Positions 8,229 through 15,596 of a DNA stretch of 64,000 nucleotides are shown here, piece after piece. A program made the position numbers and the translations under genes. Source of the stretch: Micromonospora sp. RP3T (GTDB taxonomy: Bacteria > Actinomycetota > Actinomycetes > Mycobacteriales > Micromonosporaceae). The notes under the pieces were generated by a model. It worked only from the letters and a program-made list of their open reading frames with translations, searched no databases and was not told where the DNA came from. How positions within the stretch are numbered: the first letter of the stretch is position 1; every line of letters starts with the position of its first letter. Location of the stretch: positions 1 through 64,000 of the forward strand of contig NZ_PYPS01000039.1 in NCBI RefSeq assembly GCF_003027925.1, in the 5' to 3' direction.

Positions 8229-9902
8229 TCACGCGTGGCGGCGGGACTGGACGACGCGGAAGCGGTTGGCCACGTAGGCGCCGTCGGTCAGGGCGGAGTT
8301 GGCCGCGGGGTTCGCGCCGGAGCCGTGGAAGTCGGAGAACGCCGCCGACTGGTTGACGAACACGCCACCGGTCAGGTTGCAGGACAGGTGCACGCCGGCG
8401 TCGATCGCCGCCGCCTCGGCCGCGTCCAGCACCGCCTCGTCGGTGGAGTAGACGGCCGCGGTCAGCGCGCCCTTCTCCCCCACCGTCTCGCGCAGGATGC
8501 GCAGGCTGTGCTCGGTCGAGTCGGTCGCGATGGCGAACGAGATCGGCCCGAACCACTCACGCGCGTACGTCGCGGTGTCGCCGGCGTCGAGCTTGACCAC
8601 GGTCGGCGTACGCACCACCGCGCCCGGGAAGGACGGGTGCTCGACGGTGCGGGACTCCAACACCGGCTCGCCGACCTTGGTGACCTCGTCGAGGCGCTCC
8701 AGCACCCCGTCGTTGACGATCGCGCCGGTCAGCTCCACGCCCCGGGCCGGGTCGGCGGTCAGCTTGGCGACCGCGCCGGCGATCCCGGCGGCCACCTCGT
8801 CGAAGCTCTTGTGCCCCTGGTCGGTCTCGATGCCGTCGCGCGGGATCAGCAGGTTCTGCGAGGTGGTGCACATCTGGCCGCTGTAGAGCGTGAGCGTGAA
8901 GCCCAGGTTGCGGCAGAGCCCGACGAAGTCGTCGGTCGAGTCGATCACCACCGTGTTCAGGCCGGCCTTCTCGGTGTAGACGGCGGCCTGCCGGGCGTTC
9001 GCCTCCAGCCAGTCGCCGTACTCGGTGGAGCCGGTGAAGTCGACGATCTTCACGGCCGGGTGCAGGGCCAGCGTCGAGGCGAGCTTCTCGCCGTCCGCCT
9101 CGGGGGCGAGCTGCACCAGGTTCGGGTCGAAGCCGGCCTCGGCGAGCACCTGGCGGGCGTACTTCACGGTGATCGCCAGCGGCAGCACGGCGCGCGGATG
9201 CGGCTTCACGACCACCGGGTTGCCGGTGACCAGCGACGCGAACAGCCCGGGGTACGAGTTCCAGGTCGGGAACGTGTTGCAGCCGATGACCAGCGCCACC
9301 CCGCGCGGCACCACGTGGAACGTCTTGGTCATCCGCAGCGGGTCGCCCTTGCCGGCGGCCTTCTCCCAGCCGGCCGTCCCCGGGTGGCGGGTCATCTCGG
9401 CGTACGCGTAGGCGACCGCCTCCAGCGCGCGGTCCAGCGCGTGCGCGCCGCCGGCCTGGAACGCCATCACGAACGCCTGGCCGCTGGTGAACTGCACGGC
9501 GTTGGCCAGCTCGAACACGTTCTTGTGCAGCCGGTCGAGGATCTCCAGGCAGACGCCCGCGCGGGCCTTCGGGCCGGCGTCGCGCCAGGCCGGCAGCGCG
9601 GCGGTGGCGGCGGCCACCAGCGCGTCCGCGCCGACGTGCGGGTAGCGGACGTCCAGCGCCACGCCGAACGGGCTGGCCTCGGTGGCCACGGTGGTGCCGT
9701 CGCTCGCCTGGTCGAGCGGGAAGTCGCCGCCCAGGTACGCCTCGAAGGCGGCCTTGCCGTCGGCGGCGGCGGTCTCGCCGTACACCCGGGGGCTGGGCGA
9801 CTCGGGATAGGCGGACCAGTACCCGCGCTCCGTGATGGCGGTCAGCGCCCGGTCGAGGGTCTCGGCGTGCCTGGCGTACAGGGGGTGCGGGGTCTCCGTC
9901 AT
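8229..9902 (-). CDS. paaN: PaaN-type aldehyde dehydrogenase of phenylacetate degradation
   Basis: The 557-residue protein belongs to the aldehyde dehydrogenase superfamily and resembles the stand-alone actinobacterial PaaN. Visible parts are the cofactor-binding segment GCNTFPTWNSYPG, TGSTEYGDW, and the catalytic cysteine in LYSGQMCTTSQNLL. PaaN oxidises the ring-opened aldehyde intermediate of the phenylacetyl-CoA pathway. The ATG at 9902 (MTETPHPLY) is chosen because family similarity begins there; ATGs at 9911, 9914 and 9929 are alternatives. No other paa genes are nearby, so the rest of the pathway must be elsewhere. Confidence 0.85.
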   Translation of the reverse strand: MTETPHPLYARHAETLDRALTAITERGYWSAYPESPSPRVYGETAAADGKAAFEAYLGGDFPLDQASDGTTVATEASPFGVALDVRYPHVGADALVAAATAALPAWRDAGPKARAGVCLEILDRLHKNVFELANAVQFTSGQAFVMAFQAGGAHALDRALEAVAYAYAEMTRHPGTAGWEKAAGKGDPLRMTKTFHVVPRGVALVIGCNTFPTWNSYPGLFASLVTGNPVVVKPHPRAVLPLAITVKYARQVLAEAGFDPNLVQLAPEADGEKLASTLALHPAVKIVDFTGSTEYGDWLEANARQAAVYTEKAGLNTVVIDSTDDFVGLCRNLGFTLTLYSGQMCTTSQNLLIPRDGIETDQGHKSFDEVAAGIAGAVAKLTADPARGVELTGAIVNDGVLERLDEVTKVGEPVLESRTVEHPSFPGAVVRTPTVVKLDAGDTATYAREWFGPISFAIATDSTEHSLRILRETVGEKGALTAAVYSTDEAVLDAAEAAAIDAGVHLSCNLTGGVFVNQSAAFSDFHGSGANPAANSALTDGAYVANRFRVVQSRRHA

Positions 9903-9954
9903 GCCCGCCATCATGCAACAGAAAGGCACCAGATCAGTAGGGGCGTGTCACAAC

Positions 9955-10974
9955 TCAGATCGTCAACTGCCAGTCGACCGAGCCGGCGGCCGGGCGGAAG
10001 CCGAGCTGTTCGTTGATCGCGATCATGGGACCGTTGGCGGCGGCGTTCCAGGTGTCGACGGTCCGCAGCGCCGGTTCGTGCGCCAGCGCGTACCCCAGGT
10101 TGGCGGCCTTGGTGAGCAGGCCGAGCCGGTGGCCGCGGTGCCCGGGGTCGACGATGGTGATCTGCTGCCAGGCGTGCTCGGTGCTGCTCGCCTCCAGGCT
10201 GAGCTGGCTCCAGCCGACCAGCCGGCCGGATGCCTCGTGCACCGCGCCGGTGTTGTAGCGACGCACGCCCCGCGCGTCGAGCGCCCGCTCCACGCCCCGC
10301 TTCCGTTGCACGTCCATCTTCTGCTGCTCCCAGGCCAGCTCGCCCATGGGCGCGTCGAGCAGCAGCCGGCCCTCCAGGTGGGCGACGTCCGCGACGTGCT
10401 CGTCGGGCACGCGGTCGCGCCAGCGCACGGTCCGGTAGCCGGTGGCCGCCGCGCAGGCGTCGGCGTGCAGCGCGGCCAGCCGGGTCCGGTCCAGCGCGGC
10501 CACGTCGAGCCGGCGGCGCACGTCGGCATTGGCCGCCGTCGCGCCCATCGCGGCAGCGAACGCCGCGCCCGGAAACTCCCGGTCCTCCTCGCCGGGCAGT
10601 GCGGCGACGGTGGAACCCACCAGCCGCTTGCCGCCGTGCTCCCGGAGCAGCCGCAGGCCGTGCGCGTGCAGCGCGCGGCCGATCCCGCGCCGCCGGTGGG
10701 CCGGGTCGACCACCAGCTCGACGCTGGCATTCTCGGTGTTCTCCAGCGTGTGCAGGTGCAGCCGGAGCCAACCGACGGGCACCCCGTCGAGGCGGGCGAC
10801 GACCCACCGCCCGTCGATGCCGGGCATCGGGTGCCGCAGCAGCGCCTCGAACCGCCGGCGGCAGGTCGGCGGCAGATCCGGTTCGTCGACGGCCCGGGCC
10901 GCTTCCGCGATCCGGTACGCCGCGTCGAGCGTCGGCAGGTCGGCCGCGTCCAGTGGGGTGACGGTCAGGCCCAT
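9955..10974 (-). CDS. Double-domain GNAT acetyltransferase
   Basis: The 339-residue protein has two GNAT domains. The first carries HRRRGIGRALHAHGL and the second HRGHRLGLLTKAANL, both acetyl-CoA loops. The architecture resembles mycothiol-synthase-like proteins, but I cannot assign a substrate. The start is ATG 10974 (MGLTVTPLDAAD); the open frame continues to 11298 without family resemblance. A perfect hairpin (11001-11032) stands 26 bp upstream of the ATG. Confidence 0.85.
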   Translation of the reverse strand: MGLTVTPLDAADLPTLDAAYRIAEAARAVDEPDLPPTCRRRFEALLRHPMPGIDGRWVVARLDGVPVGWLRLHLHTLENTENASVELVVDPAHRRRGIGRALHAHGLRLLREHGGKRLVGSTVAALPGEEDREFPGAAFAAAMGATAANADVRRRLDVAALDRTRLAALHADACAAATGYRTVRWRDRVPDEHVADVAHLEGRLLLDAPMGELAWEQQKMDVQRKRGVERALDARGVRRYNTGAVHEASGRLVGWSQLSLEASSTEHAWQQITIVDPGHRGHRLGLLTKAANLGYALAHEPALRTVDTWNAAANGPMIAINEQLGFRPAAGSVDWQLTI

Positions 10975-11000
10975 GGCGGCGAGCCTGCCCCGGAAAAGGC

Positions 11001-11032
11001 GACAGGGCCAGCGGTTTTCCGCTGGCCCTGTC
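11001..11032. terminator. Perfect 14-bp stem, 4-nt loop hairpin
   Basis: GACAGGGCCAGCGG and CCGCTGGCCCTGTC pair perfectly across TTTT. On the minus strand it is followed by GCC and then TTTT, like an intrinsic terminator. It stands 26 bp upstream of the acetyltransferase start and about 300 bp after the stop of the upstream enzyme. It could end that transcript, or act as an attenuator in the acetyltransferase leader. Confidence 0.7.
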
Positions 11033-11042
11033 CTACGTTGGT

Positions 11043-11117
11043 CGGGAGGGACGTCCGCACAACGCCTCCGGCGTTGGGTCGCAAAACTTTGAAAAGTCTC
11101 CGGCGAATGCCCTCCCG
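11043..11117. other. Candidate structured RNA element, three-stem
   Basis: In a 358-bp gap with no gene, CGGGAGGG (11043-11050) pairs with CCCTCCCG (11110-11117), closing a 75-nt stretch. Inside are a 7-bp hairpin with a 3-nt loop (11060-11066 with 11070-11076) and a short ACTT/AAGT hairpin (11086-11097). It is not a tRNA: the T-arm and D-arm features are absent. I do not recognise it, and the strand is unknown. Confidence 0.35.
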
Positions 11118-11260
11118 CACCGAGCATCTTGCGCCGTCCGGTTCCTGCCGTCAAGTCCTGCGGTGACAGTTTTCCGACACGCGCCGCACATCCCCCGTCA
11201 CCGCTGGTCGCTCGCGATCCCTCTCCCGGGCGTGCCCGCCTCACGAAGGCGGCGCGCTGA

Positions 11261-11310
11261 TTCACGGAAAGTGTGGCTATTCCGCCCCGGATAGCCACAC
11301 TTTCCGTGAA
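11261..11310. repeat. 50-bp perfect palindrome, single copy in window
   Basis: TTCACGGAAAGTGTGGCTAT (11261-11280) is repeated in perfect inversion at 11291-11310 around a 10-bp centre. It lies 23 bp beyond the stop of the threonine-synthase-like gene. Its length matches the other two repeat families here. Confidence 0.85.
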
Positions 11311-11332
11311 AGAGGTGCATGGGGGTGAGGGG

Positions 11333-12622
11333 TCAGCCCAGGAGGCCGGCGTCGCGGGCGGCGCGGAGGCTGGGCTTGATGCGGTGCGTGGGGCCGGAGG
11401 CGGCGGCCACCGCGTCGAGCGTCTTGAGACCCTCGCCGGTGTTGAAGATCACCGTCTCCGCGGTCGGGTCCAGCCGGCCCGACTCGACCAGCTTGCGCAG
11501 CACCGCCACCGTCACGCCGCCGGCCGTCTCGGCGAACACGCCGGTGGTCCGCGCCAGCAGCGTGATCCCGGCGCGGATCTCGTCGTCGTCGGCGTACTCC
11601 ATCCAGCCGCCGGTGCGGCGGACCGCCTCCAGCGCGTAGACGCCGGCGGCCGGGTCGCCGATGTTGAGCGACTTGGCGATGCCGGTCGGCTTGACCGGGG
11701 CGATGGTGTCGCGGTCGTCGTGCAGCGCGGTGGCGATCGGGTTGCAGCCGGCGGACTGCGCGCCGAACACCTTCCAGCCGCCGGCCGGCGCCTCGACCAG
11801 GCCGATCTCCACCAGCTCGGTGAACGCCTTGTCGATCTTCGTGAGCAGCTCGCCGCTGGCCATCGGGATCACCACCTGGGCCGGGATCCGCCAGCCGAGT
11901 TGCTCGGCCACCTCGTAGCCGAGCGTCTTGGAGCCCTCGGCGTAGAAGGGCCGCACGTTCACGTTGACGAACGCGGTGTCCTCGAACTCGTCGGTCTCCA
12001 CCAGCTCGCCGCAGAGCCGGTTCACGTCGTCGTACGAGCCGTCGATGGCGACCAGGTCACCGCCGTAGACGGCGGTGGTGACCACCTTGCCCTGCTCCAG
12101 GTCGCTGGGGATGAAGACCACCGACGGCACCCCGGCACGGGCCGCGTGCGCCGCGACCGAGTTGGCCAGGTTGCCGGTGGACGCGCAGGCGTAGCGGGTG
12201 AAGCCGAGCGCCCGGGCGGCGGTCAGCGCCACCGACACCACCCGGTCCTTGAACGAGTGGGTGGGGTTGGCACTGTCGTCCTTCACCCACAGCGGCGCGG
12301 TGATGCCCAGCTCGGCGGCGAGGTGACCGGCGGCGACCAGCGGGGTCAGCCCCGGGTCGAGGGTGACCCGGGTGGCCGGGTCCTGACCGGCCGGGAGCAG
12401 GGCGGCGTAGCGCCAGATGCTGTTCGGGCCGGCCTCGATCTGCTCCCGGGTGACGGCGGCCAGGGCGGCGGTGTCGTAGTCGACCTCCAGCGGGCCGAAA
12501 CACTCGTAGCAGGCGTGCTGGGCGGCCAGCGGGTAGCGCGCGGAACAGGCGCGACACACCAGGGCGCGGGCCGGGCTGCGGGAGGTGTCGATGCCGGGGA
12601 CGGCGGAGAGCGTCGACGTCAT
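11333..12622 (-). CDS. Zinc-ribbon threonine-synthase-family PLP enzyme; candidate homocysteine synthase MetM
   Basis: The 429-residue protein is a fold-type II PLP enzyme of the threonine synthase family. It begins with a zinc-ribbon-like Cys pattern (LVCRACSARYP ... ACYECFG); the PLP lysine is Lys125 in NPTHSFKDR, and the phosphate-binding loop is ASTGNLANS. Threonine synthase converts O-phosphohomoserine to threonine. However, the gene lies directly behind a SAM-I riboswitch (12638-12767), so it is tuned to methionine supply. A threonine-synthase homologue, MetM, described in Streptomyces makes homocysteine from O-phosphohomoserine with a sulfur-carrier protein (MetO); I infer this may be the same. 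No MetO-like gene is adjacent. ATG 12622 follows an AGAGGA site that abuts the riboswitch. Confidence 0.85.
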   Translation of the reverse strand: MTSTLSAVPGIDTSRSPARALVCRACSARYPLAAQHACYECFGPLEVDYDTAALAAVTREQIEAGPNSIWRYAALLPAGQDPATRVTLDPGLTPLVAAGHLAAELGITAPLWVKDDSANPTHSFKDRVVSVALTAARALGFTRYACASTGNLANSVAAHAARAGVPSVVFIPSDLEQGKVVTTAVYGGDLVAIDGSYDDVNRLCGELVETDEFEDTAFVNVNVRPFYAEGSKTLGYEVAEQLGWRIPAQVVIPMASGELLTKIDKAFTELVEIGLVEAPAGGWKVFGAQSAGCNPIATALHDDRDTIAPVKPTGIAKSLNIGDPAAGVYALEAVRRTGGWMEYADDDEIRAGITLLARTTGVFAETAGGVTVAVLRKLVESGRLDPTAETVIFNTGEGLKTLDAVAAASGPTHRIKPSLRAARDAGLLG

Positions 12623-12625
12623 GTC

Positions 12626-12638
12626 GAGGAAATTCCTC
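12626..12638 (-). promoter_or_regulatory. Shine-Dalgarno-sequestering mini-hairpin next to the riboswitch
   Basis: In the RNA, GAGGA (the ribosome-binding site) pairs with UCCUC across a 3-nt loop, and its first G is also the last base of riboswitch stem P1. The start codon follows 3 nt later. This leaves almost no room for a separate expression platform and suggests control of translation. Confidence 0.55.
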
Positions 12639-12767
12639 TCATCTTTCCCCGCATCGCCGGGTGCGGCGGGGACGGAATTGGCACCTGCCCGCAGGGCGCT
12701 CGGCGTCGAGCGTGCGGGTGGTTGCCGGGGCGTCGTCGGGCCGTATCCCTCAGCCCCTCTGGATGAG
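12638..12767 (-). promoter_or_regulatory. SAM-I (S-box) riboswitch
   Basis: On the minus strand every core part of the S-box is present in order: P1 CTCATC / GATGAG (12762-12767 with 12638-12643), CAGAGGGGCTGAGGGATA and GCCCCGGCAACC for P2 and the kink-turn and pseudoknot region, a CCCGC/GCGGG P3, the binding-site segment GGTGCCAATTCC, P4 CCCCGC/GCGGGG, and AAAGATGAG closing P1. It senses S-adenosylmethionine and normally switches methionine genes off when SAM is high. It ends 15 nt before the start codon of the PLP enzyme. Confidence 0.95.
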
Positions 12768-12873
12768 GTATGCAGTTGTGCCGTCGAGTCTATGCGCCGC
12801 GCACCGCCCCGCCACCCCGGGTCCCACGCAGTGGGCCGCCCCACCGACCCCGCCTCCCGCCCCTGACCTCGGT

Positions 12874-12930
12874 CGATCATGAAGTTGACGGCGACAAATC
12901 GGACGGTGCCCGAGGTCAACTTCATGATCG
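12874..12930. repeat. 57-bp inverted repeat in a divergent promoter region
   Basis: CGATCATGAAGTTGAC (12874-12889) recurs in perfect inversion at 12915-12930 with a 25-bp centre. It lies between the riboswitch-controlled enzyme and the lipoprotein gene, 51 bp before the latter. It may be another dispersed intergenic repeat or a regulator site; only one copy is in this window. Confidence 0.8.
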
Positions 12931-12980
12931 CCGGGAGGTGGTGGGCCACGGGCCGGGCGGTGGGGTGGGATGATCGCCGG

Positions 12981-13622
12981 ATGCGACGGATGGGTGGCCG
13001 GATCGGAGGGCTCGCGGGAGTTGCGCTGCTGGCGGGCTGTGCCGCGACACCGTCCCGGGTCGACCCGCTGCCCACGCCGCCGGACCGGCCGGGCGCCGAG
13101 GTCGCGCCGTCCCCCTCGGCCGCCTGCACCCCGGAGGGCATCCGGATCACCGAGCTGGGCGTGAGCGCCGCGATGGGGTTGCGGGCCATGGGCCTGGACC
13201 TGGTCAACTGCGGAACCCAGCCGTACGAGCTGCGCGGCTACCCGGCGGTCAGCCTGCGGGACGCCGACGGGGACCCGATCAAGGTCAGGATCATCCCGGG
13301 CGCGACGGGGATCACCTCCGGCTTCGACGCCCCACCCACCCGGCTCGTGCTGCGCCCCGGCGAGCGGGCCGGTGCCGCGCTGCTCTGGCGCAACACGTTC
13401 ACCGATCCGACAGTGGAGGCCACCGAGGGCGCTCAGCTCGACGTCGCGCCGGTGGCCGGCAGGCCGGCGTACGAGGTGGCGATGGACGGGACGATCGACC
13501 TCGGCAACACCGGCCGGCTCGGGGTCAGCGCCTGGAAGCGCCGCCCGGTCGACCCGACCACAGAACCGGTCACGCCGAGCGCCCCGCCCTCCCCGGTCGA
13601 GACGCCGGACAATCCGCTGTAG
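12981..13622 (+). CDS. Lipoprotein with a DUF4232-like domain
   Basis: The 213-residue product begins with a lipoprotein signal ending in VALLAGC, so it should be anchored to the outer face of the membrane. The rest (about residues 50-190) resembles the DUF4232 family of secreted actinobacterial proteins: two cysteines, an ITELG strand, LVNCGTQPYELRGYPAVS and LRPGERAGAALLW. The function is unknown. ATG 12981 is chosen because it directly precedes the basic signal start MRRMGG. Confidence 0.75.
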   Translation: MRRMGGRIGGLAGVALLAGCAATPSRVDPLPTPPDRPGAEVAPSPSAACTPEGIRITELGVSAAMGLRAMGLDLVNCGTQPYELRGYPAVSLRDADGDPIKVRIIPGATGITSGFDAPPTRLVLRPGERAGAALLWRNTFTDPTVEATEGAQLDVAPVAGRPAYEVAMDGTIDLGNTGRLGVSAWKRRPVDPTTEPVTPSAPPSPVETPDNPL

Positions 13623-13645
13623 CCGGTCAGCCGGTCAGCCGGTCA
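13622..13645. repeat. Three tandem GCCGGTCA octamers between convergent stops
   Basis: GCCGGTCA occurs three times head to tail. The array starts on the last base of the lipoprotein stop codon, and the third copy contains the stop codon of the GntR-type gene. It is probably slippage in a short convergent gap. Confidence 0.6.
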
Positions 13646-13882
13646 CTCGGCGGCATCCGGCACGAACACACCCAACCCCTGGTGGCCGTACAACTCTCCG
13701 GTCTCGATCAGGATCGTGATGGCCTGCCGCACGGTCGACTGACTGCCCACCTGATACAGGTCAGCCAACTCCTTGGTGGAGGGCAGCTTGTGTCCGGGTG
13801 GCCACTCGCCATCGGCGATGCGCCGCCTGATGTCGGTGATGATCCTGCGGTAGTGCGGTTCGAACCGGCGCGGTGTGGACAT
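13643..13882 (-). CDS. Minimal GntR-type winged-helix DNA-binding protein
   Basis: The 79-residue product is only a GntR winged helix: the helix-turn-helix includes LPSTKELADLYQVGSQSTVRQAI and the wing ends LGVFVP, with no effector domain behind it. ATG 13882 (MSTPRRFEPHYRR) is preceded by GGGAG; the open frame upstream lacks resemblance. An 8-bp inverted repeat at 13950-13974 in the divergent gap is a plausible operator. Small regulators of this type in actinomycetes often accompany mobile or developmental genes; here it faces a hypothetical gene pair. Confidence 0.85.
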   Translation of the reverse strand: MSTPRRFEPHYRRIITDIRRRIADGEWPPGHKLPSTKELADLYQVGSQSTVRQAITILIETGELYGHQGLGVFVPDAAE

Positions 13883-13949
13883 GCAGGTACTCCCAGCTAG
13901 GCATGCCCATCTGATCACGAGGCCCGGAGAAACCTCAAGCGCATCGTTG

Positions 13950-13974
13950 ACTTTACCAGCATTATCGGTAAAGT
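13950..13974. promoter_or_regulatory. Candidate GntR operator (8-bp inverted repeat)
   Basis: ACTTTACC and GGTAAAGT flank nine bases in an AT-rich island between the GntR-type gene and the divergent hypothetical pair. The spacing and position suit binding by the adjacent regulator. This is inference from position only. Confidence 0.5.
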
Positions 13975-14085
13975 TTCCCACGGGAGCACCCAGCTAGGCA
14001 CTGGTCGATCCCCCCGGCCGGGCGGCGCGGATCTCCACCGGAATTCGCGCTGTCCCGGCACCCCACCATGCGAAGGAGACGCGGT

Positions 14086-14628
14086 GTGACGGATGCGGAG
14101 ACGAGTTCGGAGGTACCCGTCGCCAGCGCGATCTGGGCGGTCGAGCAGGTCACCGGTGAGTTGCGGGAGGCGTACCTCGGGGTGGCCGCCGCCACCGTGC
14201 TGCTGGAGCGCGTCGGCGCGGGCTGCGCCCATCCGGCGATCAGGCTGGCCCGGCGCAGCGGCGAGGACGCCCTCGACCTGGCCGGGGACGCGGAATTCCA
14301 GGTCAGCGACGGGATACGTCGGCTGCGCGTCGCCGCCGGCCACCGGGAGACCGCCACCATCGGCGGGCTGGTCGAGGCGCTCGACGGTGTGCGGGACCGG
14401 TTGGGCACGGCGGCCGATCGGATCGGGCGGCTACCGGCCCGGCTCACCGCTGCCGGGCAACAGCTCTCCGACGCCGGCCGGACCGACGACCCGGTCACCG
14501 GCACGACCGTTCGGCAGTGGCAGGACGGCGCCGAACGCCTCGCCCTGATGGCGGAGAGCCTGACATCGGCCGCTGCGGCGCTGTCGTCGTACACCGAGGG
14601 GTTGACCGACGGGGGTCGACCACGGTGA
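14086..14628 (+). CDS. Hypothetical helical protein, first gene of a coupled pair
   Basis: The 180-residue product is Ala/Leu/Arg-rich, without signal peptide or membrane segment, and looks like a long helical bundle or coiled coil. GTG 14086 (VTDAETSSEVP) follows AAGGAGA by 6 bp, better than the ATG 14068 inside the leader. Its stop overlaps the start of the next gene (GTGA), so the two are translationally coupled. I do not recognise the family. Confidence 0.7.
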   Translation: MTDAETSSEVPVASAIWAVEQVTGELREAYLGVAAATVLLERVGAGCAHPAIRLARRSGEDALDLAGDAEFQVSDGIRRLRVAAGHRETATIGGLVEALDGVRDRLGTAADRIGRLPARLTAAGQQLSDAGRTDDPVTGTTVRQWQDGAERLALMAESLTSAAAALSSYTEGLTDGGRPR

Positions 14629-14864
14629 CCGAGCCGCACTGGATCATTCACCTGCCCACCACGCTGACCAGCGTGGACGAGGCCGCCGCGCTGTCCATGG
14701 CGTTGCGCCGCTCGCTCGGTCACGTGCTGGCCATCGACTTCGGCGAGACCACGCTGTCCGAGGAGGACCGGCAGTCGGTGCGTACCCGGGTCTGGTGCGA
14801 CGCCCCGCTCCCCCGCTCCCGACGCTGCCTGCTCCCGGTCGCCCATTCCGGCCGCTGCCACTGA
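14625..14864 (+). CDS. Small hypothetical protein, second gene of a coupled pair
   Basis: The 79-residue protein contains a compact acidic centre (SVDEAAALSMALRRSLGHVL, then AIDFGETTLSEEDRQSV) and ends in a Cys/Arg-rich tail. Its GTG at 14625 overlaps the preceding TGA. No family is recognised. The operon ends at a 50-bp palindrome that begins 2 bp after the stop. Confidence 0.65.
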   Translation: MTEPHWIIHLPTTLTSVDEAAALSMALRRSLGHVLAIDFGETTLSEEDRQSVRTRVWCDAPLPRSRRCLLPVAHSGRCH

Positions 14865-14865
14865 C

Positions 14866-14915
14866 AGATCTTGGTACGGAACCGCCCTCGGAGGGGCACT
14901 CCCGTACCAAGATCT
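14866..14915. repeat. 50-bp palindrome, AGATCTTGG family, copy 1
   Basis: AGATCTTGGTACGG is repeated in perfect inversion at the far end (CCGTACCAAGATCT), and the centre GCCCTCGGAGGGGC is also self-complementary, so the whole 50 bp can fold as one hairpin. It lies between convergent stops at 14864 and 14931. Other copies are at 30469-30518 and 56491-56540. Confidence 0.92.
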
Positions 14916-14930
14916 CGGGCGCGCGGCGGC

Positions 14931-15383
14931 TCAGGCCGGGACGGAGGCGTTGCGGGTCGCCGGGGTGGGGGCGGCGGGGGCGGTGCGGCGGCGGGAGATC
15001 AGCGCGTCGAGCGCCCAGGTGCCCGGGCCGAGCACCGCGACCAGCAGGAACGACCAGCAGAAGAGCGCGGCCAGCTCGCCGCCGTTCTTCATCGGCAGCA
15101 GGCCGTGCGGCTGGTGCACCACGAAGTACGCGTACGCCATCGAGCCGGAGGCGAGCAGTGCGGCGGGCCGGGTGACCAGGCCGACGAGCACGAGCACGCC
15201 GCAGACGAGCTGGATCAGCGCGGCCCACCAGCCGGGCCAGGTGCCGACGGGAACCGCGCCGCCGGTGGCCGGGTTGCCGCCGAGTATGCCGAAGATCGAC
15301 GCCGCGCCGTGGAGCAGGAAGAGAAAGCCGACGACGATGCGGAACAGGGAGAGCACGGGACCGTTCAACTGCGCCGGGACCAT
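14931..15383 (-). CDS. DoxX family membrane protein
   Basis: The 150-residue product has four transmembrane helices in DoxX order, starting LFRIVVGFLFLLHGAASIFG with the typical family residues. DoxX-like proteins are membrane subunits linked to quinone or thiol redox chemistry; the exact role here is unknown. ATG 15383 is preceded by AGGAGG. A LacI-type operator lies 93 bp upstream (15473-15492). Confidence 0.88.
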   Translation of the reverse strand: MVPAQLNGPVLSLFRIVVGFLFLLHGAASIFGILGGNPATGGAVPVGTWPGWWAALIQLVCGVLVLVGLVTRPAALLASGSMAYAYFVVHQPHGLLPMKNGGELAALFCWSFLLVAVLGPGTWALDALISRRRTAPAAPTPATRNASVPA

Positions 15384-15472
15384 GGGAAACCTCCTGGGAC
15401 GGGTGTGGGACGACGTCCAGGATGGTCGGCATAAACATTGAAGGTAATAAATTCCTTGCTGGCGGGACAATC

Positions 15473-15492
15473 TCATGGGAACGCTCCCATGA
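15473..15492. promoter_or_regulatory. LacI-family operator resembling the CebR box
   Basis: The core TGGGAACGCTCCCA (15476-15489) differs at one base from TGGGAGCGCTCCCA, the site known for the cellobiose repressor CebR and related LacI regulators of actinomycetes. Outer bases TCA/TGA extend the symmetry. It sits between the divergent DoxX gene and the EACC1-like/zincin pair, so it could control either. Confidence 0.65.
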
Positions 15493-15596
15493 TATGGAAG
15501 TCGGGTAGCCGACAGGAAGACCTCGGACCGGTCGGAGTGTGGCGGCGGTGCACTAGCGTGCTCATTGCTCCCCAGTGGACCTTCGGGAGGTGAACG

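Noticed and set aside
11043..11117. tRNA gene (75 nt with a 7-8 bp closing stem)
   Set aside because: Neither strand has a T-arm GGTTC-type loop, a D-arm or a plausible anticodon stem.
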